7,978 nt of DNA. Source: Kiritimatiellales bacterium. GTDB lineage: Bacteria; Verrucomicrobiota; Kiritimatiellia; Kiritimatiellales; Tichowtungiaceae. Below are positions 1 to 6,360 of this stretch, piece by piece. The notes below the pieces were generated by a model. It saw only the letters and a program-made list of their open reading frames with translations, did no database searches and was not told the origin of the DNA. Made by a program: the position numbers and the translations under genes. Where the stretch lies: positions 1 through 7,978 of the forward strand of contig JBBADV010000037.1 of the NCBI GenBank assembly GCA_041656295.1, in the 5' to 3' direction. How positions within the stretch are numbered: the stretch's first letter is position 1; each line of letters begins with the position of its first letter.

Positions 1-21
1 CGCTCTTGACTCCAGACTCAT
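1..21 (-). CDS. Transposase, first 7 codons (left IS copy, partial)
   Basis: On the minus strand an ATG at 21-19 starts a reading frame giving MSLESRA before the window edge. It is identical to the start of the longer partial gene at 7886-7978. The same GGAGGG ribosome binding site precedes it, at 31-36 on the plus-strand numbering, with a 9-base spacer. Assignment as transposase rests entirely on the right-hand copy and on the repeated, mobile nature of the flanking DNA. Confidence 0.6.
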
Positions 22-54
22 CGTTTCCATCCCTCCAGCAACAGGGTGTCATCC

Positions 55-122
55 TTATGAGTCAACGAAACAATCCGCCCCCCTCTGCGGCCCGTGCTTC
101 GGTGTCTTTTTTTATGAGTCAA
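55..122. repeat. Paired 11-bp TTGACTCATAA sites in the left IS end
   Basis: The 11-mer TTGACTCATAA (read on the minus strand) occurs at 112-122 and again at 55-65, 57 bp apart. The outer copy sits about 6 bases from the element boundary. The same pair is present in the right copy at 7785-7795 and 7842-7852. Repeated short sites in an IS terminus are often transposase binding sites; that role is an inference here. Confidence 0.5.
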
Positions 123-759
123 TTCGCACGGCGGCAAGCGGATGATAGTGCGCCGCTGTCATCGTTTGATCGTCAAGCGACATTCGTACATCAGCCTCCG
201 GGTGAAAATAATCCGGCATAAACAGACCGTCCTCGTCATCATCACCGATCTCCAGCCATTCGCCGGCATACAGCGGATGCCCTGTTGTTAACAGGAAAAC
301 TCCGCCGGATTTCAGCAGCGCCGCAGCATCCGCAATCACCTTCACCGGATTCGCCGCAAACGGCAGCGCGTACGTTGAATGGATAAAATCGAAGACCGGT
401 TTATTGCCCAGGTTCTCGCTCAGTAAGTCCATCGACATGCACCGGAAATCGACATTCACATTTTCAGCGCCGGCAATTTTTCTGCCGGCAGCAAGCTGTT
501 TTTGCGAAATATCAATTGCTACACACTCTGCATTGCACTTTGTTAAAAAAATTGAATTCTGCCCGGCACCGCAGCCAATCTCCAGACACCTTCGGTTTTC
601 GACCGGCGGCAGAAGATTCAAAACTGAATCGCCGCAAATCAGCGGACCGTAATGGAAGTCGTTCGTTGAAATTCGCGTTTCGCGCTGATAAATCTCCGCC
701 AGATCATTCCAGTAGCGTGCGCTGCTTTTATCCGTATTGTGCTTAAAATTCATATTCAT
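112..759 (-). pseudogene. Class I SAM-dependent methyltransferase, C-terminus cut off by IS
   Basis: Probably transferred a methyl group from S-adenosylmethionine to an unidentified substrate. Counting from the ATG at 759, motif I LEIGCGAGQN lies at residues 59-68, the acidic ribose-binding Asp in CVAIDIS at about 83, and the motif IV/V region LLTTGHP near 156-162, so the Rossmann core is present. Family members of this type (from memory about 250-280 residues) continue well past the YFHPEADVR segment. Here the frame runs into the IS at about 128, and the last four residues (RIDS) and the TAA stop at 112-114 are IS sequence. Most of the C-terminal substrate-lid part is therefore missing, and I call it a broken gene, though a 215-residue product could still be made. 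The ATG at 759 (or 753) lies inside the end of prmA and has no clear Shine-Dalgarno site, pointing to translational coupling. A long upstream open frame to 924 only shadows prmA. Confidence 0.8.
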
Positions 760-1609
760 CCCGTGCAAACACCAGCCCGCCCCATTCGCTGTCGCAGTCG
801 CGCACTTTTTCATGTCCGCCGAGCTGCACAAATGTATCGGCCACGCTGTCGAGCTCCACTTCGCGTATCCCGGTGAGCATAAGATATTTTCCGGCAATAC
901 GCAAAAGAGTCGGCGCATGATCAATCAGCAGCGATGCATAGAGGTTGGCACAGACAATATCAAATTTTTCGTCCGGCCAGCCATCAGTCATATCGTGCTG
1001 CCGGAATTCAGTGTGTTCCGTTACGCCGTTTTCTTTTGCGTTGATTTTTGACTGCTCAATGCAAACCGGATCGAAATCTGTGCCGACTGCTTTTTTAACG
1101 CCCAGTTTCGCCGCTGCGATTGCCAGGATTCCGGTGCCGGTACCAATATCCAGCATCGTCTTCGCACCGCTCGCCGGCACAAAACGATCAAGCTGCTCCA
1201 GGCAAAAACGCGTTGTAAAATGGTTTCCGGTACCGAAACTCAGTCCCGGATTGATTACCAGTTCAATGCGATCGCTTTCGCCGGCGAGCCACGGCGGGCA
1301 CACCCGTAAATACTGTCCAATATCCATCGGCTGAAAATGTTTTTTCCAGCTTTCCGTCCACTCCTCGGCGGCATATTCACGGATTGAACTGGCCTTCACC
1401 GGAAAGTCCGGTAACACACGCAGCGCCAGTTCTGCTTCAACCGTATTGTTCAGATAAATTTCGAGCGCAACATCCATACTGCCCGGCTTCTTTAATTCAA
1501 CCACCGTCCTGCCGAGATGCTCTATCACCCAGTCGCTGATCTGTTCCGCAGACGTCTGCGCAACGACCAGCGTGAGAATTGCCCCGCCGTTTTGATTTTC
1601 TTTTTGCAT
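743..1609 (-). CDS. prmA: Ribosomal protein L11 methyltransferase PrmA
   Basis: PrmA methylates lysines and the N-terminal amine of ribosomal protein L11 using SAM, in the cytoplasm. The 288-residue product has the family layout: an N-terminal substrate-recognition domain, the linker WTESWKKHF at 84-92, the PrmA signature NPGLSFGTGNHFTT at 120-133 (usual form DPGLAFGTGTHPTT), SAM motif I DIGTGTGILA at 154-163, the acidic TDFDP at about 177-181, and ANLYASLLI at 222-230 in place of the usual ANILA motif. Length matches the family (about 290). The ATG at 1609 was chosen; a GTG at 1630 would add seven residues without homology support. The last 17 bases overlap the downstream methyltransferase, so the two form one operon, transcribed divergently from pdxB. 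The departures from consensus (N for D, H-F for H-P, Y for L) are conservative, but a PrmA-like paralogue with another target cannot be excluded. Confidence 0.88.
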   Translation of the reverse strand: MQKENQNGGAILTLVVAQTSAEQISDWVIEHLGRTVVELKKPGSMDVALEIYLNNTVEAELALRVLPDFPVKASSIREYAAEEWTESWKKHFQPMDIGQYLRVCPPWLAGESDRIELVINPGLSFGTGNHFTTRFCLEQLDRFVPASGAKTMLDIGTGTGILAIAAAKLGVKKAVGTDFDPVCIEQSKINAKENGVTEHTEFRQHDMTDGWPDEKFDIVCANLYASLLIDHAPTLLRIAGKYLMLTGIREVELDSVADTFVQLGGHEKVRDCDSEWGGLVFARDEYEF

Positions 1610-1715
1610 AAATAAACCACTCAGTAACACTAATCGGCACTAATAGAGAGGATTCGTGAGAATTAGTGAAGATTCATGGTTAACTATTTTTCCCGATGCG
1701 CTATTTTTATTCAAT
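1580..1715. promoter_or_regulatory. Divergent prmA-pdxB control region with three CACTAAT boxes
   Basis: Between the two starts (1609 and 1716) the heptamer CACTAAT occurs at 1628-1634 and 1638-1644, exactly 10 bp apart (one helical turn), and inverted as ATTAGTG at 1662-1668. GATTCRTG is also repeated at 1651-1658 and 1671-1678, 20 bp apart. For prmA a possible minus-strand promoter is TTCACT, 17 bp, TCTATT (about 1672 to 1644), each hexamer matching the sigma-70 consensus at four of six positions; the CACTAAT boxes would overlap it. Repetition is seen; operator function is inferred. Confidence 0.35.
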
Positions 1716-2840
1716 ATGAAAACGGTTGTTGCAGAAACGGTCATGCTTGGAGCCGAAGTGTTTAAAACGATCGGCGACGTTACAGTGATTCCCGACCGCG
1801 AAATCGGGCCGGCGCAAATCGCAGCGGCGGATGTTTTGATTATCCGTTCACCGACGCGCGTCACACGTGAACTGATTGCCAACTCGTCTCTAAAATTCAT
1901 TGGCACGGCCACTGCCGGATTTGAGCACATCGACACCGCCGCTGTTGAGGAATGCGGTATACAATGGAGCGCCGCGCCGGGATGTAACGCCGACAGTGTT
2001 GCTGATTACATCACCGCTGCGCTGTTCAAACTGAATATTGAACTCGCCGGCAAAACCATTGGCATTATCGGCGTCGGAGAGGTCGGTTCACGCGTTGCAA
2101 AACGCGCCGCTGCACTTGGACTGAACATCCTGCTGAACGATCCGCCGCGCGCTGAAAAAGAAACTTCCGGCGATTTTACGCCGCTCGAAACACTGCTCGC
2201 TGAAGCTGATATTGTTACGCTCCACACGCCGTTAACCGCCGGCGGGAAATGGCCGACGCTGCACCTTGCCGATGAAAAATTTTTCGCTGAAATAAAATCC
2301 GGCGCAGTTTTCATTAATGCCGCCCGCGGGAAAATTGTTGATGATGCTGCGCTGCTAAATGCCAGCCGCGCCGGGAAAATTTCTAAAACCGTCCTCGACG
2401 TCTGGGATCCGGAACCGCAAATCCCGGCGGAACTGCTCCATATCGCCGCCATCGGCACTCCGCATATCGCCGGACATTCTTTCGAAGGTAAACTCAATGG
2501 AACTATGCAGATGTATCAAGCAGTCTGTGGGCATTTCAATATTCCGGCTACCTGGAATCCGGCACCGGTGCTGCCGCCGGTTGACGTACCGGAATTAACG
2601 ATTGATTCGCGCGGCAAAACAGATTTAGAGGTGATTGCTGAAGCCGTTGCCGGCATTTATGACATTACCAGAGACTGTTTAACTGCCGAAACCGTTTCAC
2701 AGTTTGACATACTCCGGAAAAACTATCCGGTCCGGCGCGAGCTGAAAAATACCGTCGTGCACCTTTCCGAACATCGACCTGAACTTACCGCGCGGCTAAT
2801 TGGCGCCGGATTTGGATCGGAGGCGCCGCACCGGCGTTGA
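1716..2840 (+). CDS. pdxB: Erythronate-4-phosphate dehydrogenase PdxB
   Basis: Oxidises 4-phospho-D-erythronate to 2-oxo-3-hydroxy-4-phosphobutanoate with NAD, the second step of the DXP-dependent route to pyridoxal phosphate; cytoplasmic. The 374-residue product aligns by eye over its whole length with the E. coli enzyme as I recall it (378 residues). It begins MKTVVAETV against MKILVDENM and contains GTATAG, SAAPGCNA, the nucleotide loop GIIGVGEVG, NDPPRAE and HTPLTAGGKWPTLHLADE. Catalytic positions are recognisable: Arg in NAARGKIVD, Glu in WDPEPQ, His in GTPHIAGHS. FDILRKNYPVRRE marks the PdxB-specific C-terminal dimerisation domain, which separates it from SerA and other 2-hydroxyacid dehydrogenases. 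The ATG at 1716 fits homology but lacks a Shine-Dalgarno site. A GTG at 1656 with AGAGAGGA upstream would add 20 unrelated residues and is the alternative. The 3' end converges on the small gene ending at 2875, with 34 bp between. Confidence 0.92.
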   Translation: MKTVVAETVMLGAEVFKTIGDVTVIPDREIGPAQIAAADVLIIRSPTRVTRELIANSSLKFIGTATAGFEHIDTAAVEECGIQWSAAPGCNADSVADYITAALFKLNIELAGKTIGIIGVGEVGSRVAKRAAALGLNILLNDPPRAEKETSGDFTPLETLLAEADIVTLHTPLTAGGKWPTLHLADEKFFAEIKSGAVFINAARGKIVDDAALLNASRAGKISKTVLDVWDPEPQIPAELLHIAAIGTPHIAGHSFEGKLNGTMQMYQAVCGHFNIPATWNPAPVLPPVDVPELTIDSRGKTDLEVIAEAVAGIYDITRDCLTAETVSQFDILRKNYPVRRELKNTVVHLSEHRPELTARLIGAGFGSEAPHRR

Positions 2841-2874
2841 CTGTGCACGCATCGCGTCCGACAGACGTACTGAC

Positions 2875-3150
2875 TTACCGATATGTAAACAGTTGCTTTA
2901 CCGAAACATCTTCACCGGTTCTGGCAGAAACCGCCGCCGCAATTTTGTCCTGAATATTTTTGGTTAACCGGCGGCCTTTCCGGCCTTTTTGAACCTGTTT
3001 ATACGTTAATCCGTTTTTTGATGCCGCAACCAGATCATGGTTTTTTAATCCATGGGCATTCATCCATTCATCCAGCGGCTGCAGCCCGAACTCCATGGTG
3101 TTACCGGCGGAATCGGTGCCTGCATCAATTTTATTTTTTCCTGAATTCAT
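2875..3150 (-). CDS. Small helix-turn-helix-like protein, coupled to the YihY/BrkB gene
   Basis: Encodes 91 residues. The core from about residue 22 reads LQPLDEWMNAHGLKNHDLV, then LTYKQVQKGRKGRRLT and NIQDKIAAAV. The alternating short helices and the basic KQVQKGRKGRRLT segment resemble a lambda-repressor-type HTH, with KGRKGRR as a possible DNA-contacting face. I recall similar conserved uncharacterised proteins from Planctomycetota-Verrucomicrobiota genomes, with no function assigned. The first 20 residues are Ser/Gly/Asn-rich and probably disordered; an in-frame ATG at 3096 is an alternative start. I prefer 3150 because its ATG overlaps the stop of the preceding gene as ATGA, the classic arrangement for translational coupling. 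A regulatory role for the membrane-protein operon is possible but only inferred. Confidence 0.8.
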   Translation of the reverse strand: MNSGKNKIDAGTDSAGNTMEFGLQPLDEWMNAHGLKNHDLVAASKNGLTYKQVQKGRKGRRLTKNIQDKIAAAVSARTGEDVSVKQLFTYR

Positions 3151-4445
3151 TGCAGAAGATCTTTCAGTGTTTTTTGATCGAGATTTTTCATACTGGTGCC
3201 GATGATTTCGCCGAATATCGAAATGTTTTTTGTCATACCAAGCTGTTCCGGTCCGGCACCATCATTCATTACAGCATCGACAATGACGCGGGCTGAAATT
3301 TTCTCAGGATTGCGCTGCAGAACATAACCGCCGGGATGTTCGGCCGATTCAGTCAGCAGTCCGCAGCCGGAAAGAACGTGAATAACATCATTAATTAAAC
3401 GGATTGGAATCCGGTTGCTTATGCCGTATGCAGCAGCATTAAAAAGTCCGTCTCCGCGTTCAAATGAGTCCGCAGTGTTTTTCATGATGGCGAATGCCAG
3501 GAAAAGCCGTGCGCGCGTGCTGGGTGAAACGGCGAGGCGTTCGCGCGAATAAGTGGTGGCATTCTGAATTGAAAACGAAACCTCGGCACCCATCAGCAGA
3601 ATCATCCAGGTAATCTGTACCCAGAAAAGGAAGAGCGGAATTGCGGCGAGAGTTCCGTAAATCCGGTTATATTTGCTAACACCGATTCCGAGTTTAATAA
3701 TTGCCAGCTGAAACAGGATAGCAATCAGTGCGGCGATAAATGCGCCGGTGAGAGCGGCGGAGATTTTAACTTTGGTGTTCGGCAGAAAAACATAAATGAC
3801 GATGAATGCAAGCGTCATGATCAGAGTCGGCAGAAGTTTCAGTGAAAATGTCATGACGGGGCCCATCCACTCAATTTGTTCTGCGAAGCCCTGCAGTACC
3901 GGCACGCCGGCAGATGCAATTCCGATGAGAATCGGCGCAACGACAATCACGACAATATAGTTGCGGATTTTATCAATCAGCGGGCGCGGCGTTTTTACTC
4001 CCCAGACCAGATTAAATGTCTCTTCAATCCGGCTAAGCATTTTAATGGCCACCCATAGAAACAGAACTGTACTGATTGATCCCACTGCCCCGGCACTGGC
4101 GGATTCCACCGTGGCAAGCAAGTGTTCAATTCCTGAAAGGACTGTATCCGGCAGGCCGTAACCGGTTGCGGTGCGCATAATTTTTTCACTCGCCAGCTCA
4201 AAGCCAAAAACTTTTCCAACTGCAAGCACGATCACCAGCAGCGGCACAAGCGCCATAACAAACGTGAAGGTGAGCGCGGAGGCATGGAGCGGACAATTGT
4301 CCTCTTTAAACCCGCTGATCACCAGCATAAGAATACGCAGCAGTTTCAATCCGGCCTGTTTGTGCGGCGGCAATATTTCAGCGTCAATGTCCCATAAACC
4401 TTCATTTAGAAATTTTTTTAACTTGGCAAATTTTCCGGTGCTCAT
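3147..4445 (-). CDS. YihY/BrkB-family integral membrane protein
   Basis: A 432-residue inner-membrane protein of the YihY/virulence factor BrkB family (UPF0761). The family is often misnamed ribonuclease BN, and its biochemical role is unsettled. Six hydrophobic segments lie at about 56-82, 121-138, 163-184, 201-222, 229-251 and 265-287. Family hallmarks include RIEETFNLVW at 139-148, just after segment two, and YGTLAAIPLFLFW followed by GAE at 263-288. The remaining 130 residues form a soluble C-terminal domain with winged-helix-like patterning, common in longer members. The ATG at 4445 was chosen because AAGGA lies 7 bases upstream; a GTG at 4523 would add 26 residues with no membrane or family character. 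It overlaps the 91-residue HTH-like gene by 4 bp, so the two form an operon, divergent from the gene at 4565. Confidence 0.87.
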   Translation of the reverse strand: MSTGKFAKLKKFLNEGLWDIDAEILPPHKQAGLKLLRILMLVISGFKEDNCPLHASALTFTFVMALVPLLVIVLAVGKVFGFELASEKIMRTATGYGLPDTVLSGIEHLLATVESASAGAVGSISTVLFLWVAIKMLSRIEETFNLVWGVKTPRPLIDKIRNYIVVIVVAPILIGIASAGVPVLQGFAEQIEWMGPVMTFSLKLLPTLIMTLAFIVIYVFLPNTKVKISAALTGAFIAALIAILFQLAIIKLGIGVSKYNRIYGTLAAIPLFLFWVQITWMILLMGAEVSFSIQNATTYSRERLAVSPSTRARLFLAFAIMKNTADSFERGDGLFNAAAYGISNRIPIRLINDVIHVLSGCGLLTESAEHPGGYVLQRNPEKISARVIVDAVMNDGAGPEQLGMTKNISIFGEIIGTSMKNLDQKTLKDLLQ

Positions 4446-4564
4446 AACTCCATCCTTTTCATTTGTACGGACTGTAACGGCCGGCGACGCGGAAATAAAC
4501 CCCAAAAACAGTTTCACTGCCACGGTTTCTGTGGCTTAATTGACATAAGCAGAAAGGATTTTTC
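4446..4564. promoter_or_regulatory. Divergent intergenic region, YihY gene and 123-residue gene
   Basis: These 119 bp must hold the promoters for both directions. The plus-strand gene has a good ribosome binding site, AGAAAGGA at 4551-4558, six bases before its ATG. A small inverted repeat, CCAC-7-GGTGG-type (4520-4523 with 4531-4534), lies upstream. No convincing -35/-10 pair is visible on either strand. The position of transcription starts is therefore open. Confidence 0.3.
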
Positions 4565-4936
4565 ATGAGCGATCAGCCATCCAAACTAAGCGATGTAAAA
4601 ATGGAGCTTAGTAATTTTTACCGCGAAGAAAATTATACCGATTTGAAAACCGGCAGTATCCGCAAGCTTGTACCGGTGAATTCCGACGGCAGGGAAGATA
4701 CCGCGCGCGCCGCCGTATTCAGCGGTCATACGCAGATCATGACACCGCACGGCCCGATTCCCGTGCAGGGGGCCATTGAAGCGCAAACACTCGCCGAAGC
4801 CGTTGAAAAATTTCCAATGGCAATGGAAGCGGCCATGAATACAATGGTTGAAGAAGCGCAGCGTTTCCAGCGCGAACAGGCCAGCAAAATCGTAACGCCG
4901 GCAGATCTGCAAAAGGAAAGCGGATTGATAATCTGA
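4565..4936 (+). CDS. Conserved-looking 123-residue protein of unknown function
   Basis: Soluble, with no signal peptide or membrane segment. The N-terminal third (DVKMELSNFYREENYTDLKTGSI is the region at residues 10-32) is charged. The middle has a beta-rich stretch, FSGHTQIMTPHGPIPVQGAI, at about 52-71. The last 50 residues look alpha-helical and amphipathic, rich in Glu, Ala, Met and Gln, and could form a coiled coil. I do not recognise a named domain; short bacterial proteins of this shape are usually annotated only as cytoplasmic protein. The AGAAAGGA ribosome binding site and clean codon use support it as a real gene. The next gene starts 27 bp downstream on the same strand, so co-transcription with the methyltransferase is likely. 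Confidence 0.85.
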   Translation: MSDQPSKLSDVKMELSNFYREENYTDLKTGSIRKLVPVNSDGREDTARAAVFSGHTQIMTPHGPIPVQGAIEAQTLAEAVEKFPMAMEAAMNTMVEEAQRFQREQASKIVTPADLQKESGLII

Positions 4937-4963
4937 GGCAGCAGGCGCTAGGCAATTAGTTTT

Positions 4964-6180
4964 GTGGAAGCTCGCGAACAGTTTTTTATATTATTACGCG
5001 AAGCCGTTACCGGCGGAACGTTCATTCGCTTAACACTGAGTAAAAATGCCGGCGCTGATCCGGCGCTGAAAACAATTATCGTTCGACCGGTTGAACTCAA
5101 AGGAACAGCGCAATTCAATTTTGTTTTCCGGTACCGGACGCGCGATATCACCAAAAATTTTCCCGCGCAAGATGCCATCAAACTGATTGAAGAAAACGCC
5201 GGCGAGGTTTTTAGAAACATTCACCTGCAAACAAATGCCGGCACTGTACAACTGCTGTTCAGCCGGAAAGGAAAACCGTCGTTTGCATTTAAAGCAAAAC
5301 AAATCGCCGGAAAAGCTTCCGGCGAACATGACCGGCAGAAAAAACGAATGATTGATCCGGCGCGTCCGTTTTTAAAAGAACTCGGCGTGACGAATGCCGC
5401 CGGCAATGTTCTGCCGGCGATGACACGTAAGTGGAAACAGATCAACGCATTTCTTGAAGTCATTGAGCGCGCAATGAAAGAGTCGGATAGGGACAGCAAC
5501 CCCTTGCTGTCCGAAAATTCCGGCGCGCAAGAGCCTGCGCGCCCTACCTTAAATGTCGCCGATTTCGGCGCCGGCAAAGGTTATTTAACCTTTGCAGTCC
5601 ACGATTATTTAAATTCGCGCAATATCAAAGCGCATGTCACCGGAATTGAACTGCACGCCGATCTGGTGGATTTTTGCAACGGTGCTGCCGAAAAATTGAA
5701 TCTGAACCATATTCAATTCCGGCAAGGCGACCTAAACAGTGTTGTACCGGAGACGTTAAACATCATGATTGCACTGCACGCGTGTGATACGGCAACGGAC
5801 ATTGCAATGTACACCGGTGTGCGCACAGGCGCGGAAATTATTCTTTGCGCACCGTGCTGCCATAAAGAACTTCGTCCGCAAATTAAAATTCCGGCGGTAC
5901 TCAAACCGGTACTGATTCACGGCGTTCATCTGGGGCAGGAAGCCGATATGATCACTGATTCAATGCGCGCGCTGTGCTCACAACCGCCGGTTATAATGTA
6001 CAAATATTCGAGTTTATTTCACCGGAACATACCGGTAAAAATAAAATGCTCCTGGCTGTAAAACGAAAAACTCCGGTGCCGGATAAACAACGCGCCGCAC
6101 GCCAGCAGCTGACTGCATTGAAAGAATTTTACAGAATCCAGATGCAGTATTTGGAACAATTAATGCAGAACGAGCGTTAA
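4964..6180 (+). pseudogene. SAM-dependent methyltransferase (Methyltransf_32 type), frameshifted near its 3' end
   Basis: A methyltransferase of the group that includes eukaryotic METTL25 and GSTCD-like proteins; the substrate of bacterial members is unknown. An N-terminal domain of about 150 residues precedes the catalytic domain. Motif I is DFGAGKGYL (200-208), followed by GIEL (227-230), ALHACDTATDIA (270-281) and CAPCCHKE (295-302). The first frame runs from the GTG at 4964 to a stop at 6061, but after RAL at residue 337 it gives unrelated residues. The expected ending, TTAGYNVQIFEFISPEHTGKN and onward, lies in the -1 frame and runs to a stop at 6180. A missing base (or two extra) at about 5972-5977 explains this; the repaired protein would be about 405 residues. 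There is no slippery heptamer, so programmed shifting is unlikely; a sequencing error is possible. Residues 175-196 are encoded by a palindromic insert (5488-5546). The start is a GTG with a weak ribosome site, 27 bp after the 123-residue gene. Confidence 0.8.
5488..5546. repeat. Double-hairpin palindromic element inside a coding region
   Basis: Two perfect inverted repeats lie back to back. GGACAGCAA (5491-5499), a loop of four C, and TTGCTGTCC (5504-5512) come first. GGCGCGCA (5522-5529), a 6-base loop, and TGCGCGCC (5536-5543) follow. An outer pair, TAGGG (5488-5492) and CCCTA (5542-5546), brackets both. The element keeps the reading frame and encodes a Ser/Asn/Pro-rich linker just before methyltransferase motif I, where family conservation is low. 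This is the look of a dispersed repetitive extragenic or intragenic palindrome that inserted in frame; genome-wide copies are predicted, not seen. Confidence 0.6.
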
Positions 6181-6360
6181 GCCTATCCTGAGTTATAAAT
6201 TCGAAAGTTTATTCAGAACGCATTGTTCCAGCCAGGCAGGGGATTTGTTGTCGATGAGTTAGACACAATTTTCTATCGTGAAAATAATCTGAAAATTTCC
6301 TAGTATTCGAATACAATATTTGAAAAACATTCTTATACCATATATGAAGGAGGATGCGGT
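6181..6360. promoter_or_regulatory. Gene-free junction between high- and low-G+C segments; Sel1 gene leader
   Basis: Base composition falls across this stretch. Upstream of the Sel1 gene, a perfect 12-bp palindrome, GTATTCGAATAC (6303-6314), overlaps a possible -10 box TACAAT (6312-6317); no good -35 hexamer lies 17 bp before it. A second TTCGAA core occurs at 6200-6205. A near-ideal Shine-Dalgarno, AAGGAGG (6347-6353), sits 7 bases before the ATG at 6361. No clear terminator follows the methyltransferase stop at 6180. Confidence 0.4.

Larger units (their letters stand above)
1..128 (-). mobile_element. Left IS end, outward-facing copy (partial)
   Basis: These bases are the reverse complement of 7779-7906 with only two mismatches that I can find (left C54 and G103 region). 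The match stops at 128/7779, where the two flanks become unrelated, so this is where the mobile element ends; base 128 may match by chance. The copy carries the element's terminal non-coding region of about 105 bp and the first seven transposase codons, then leaves the window. Near identity of two copies implies recent transposition or gene conversion. Its insertion truncated the methyltransferase ending at 112. The far end and the target duplication lie outside the window. Confidence 0.85.

Noticed and set aside
6..221. Open frame of 71 codons on the plus strand at the left end
   Set aside because: It runs antisense through the IS terminus and out into the methyltransferase gene; no protein features, and explained by the repeat.
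760..924. Upstream extension of the truncated methyltransferase frame
   Set aside because: It overlaps prmA coding sequence in another frame and gives Cys/Trp/His-rich residues unlike the family; the start at 759 or 753 fits better.
2841..2874. Terminator between pdxB and the convergent small gene
   Set aside because: Only a 4-bp CGTC/GACG stem and no T-run on either strand.
4446..4523. 26-residue N-terminal extension of the YihY-family protein from a GTG
   Set aside because: The ATG at 4445 has a well-placed AAGGA site; the extension has no family or membrane character.
4540..4545. Perfect TTGACA hexamer before the 123-residue gene
   Set aside because: A -10 box 17 bp on would fall on the start codon at 4565, so it cannot serve as that gene's -35 element.
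5965..5990. Programmed ribosomal frameshifting in the methyltransferase
   Set aside because: No X-XXY-YYZ slippery heptamer lies near the switch point and no downstream stem-loop stands out.
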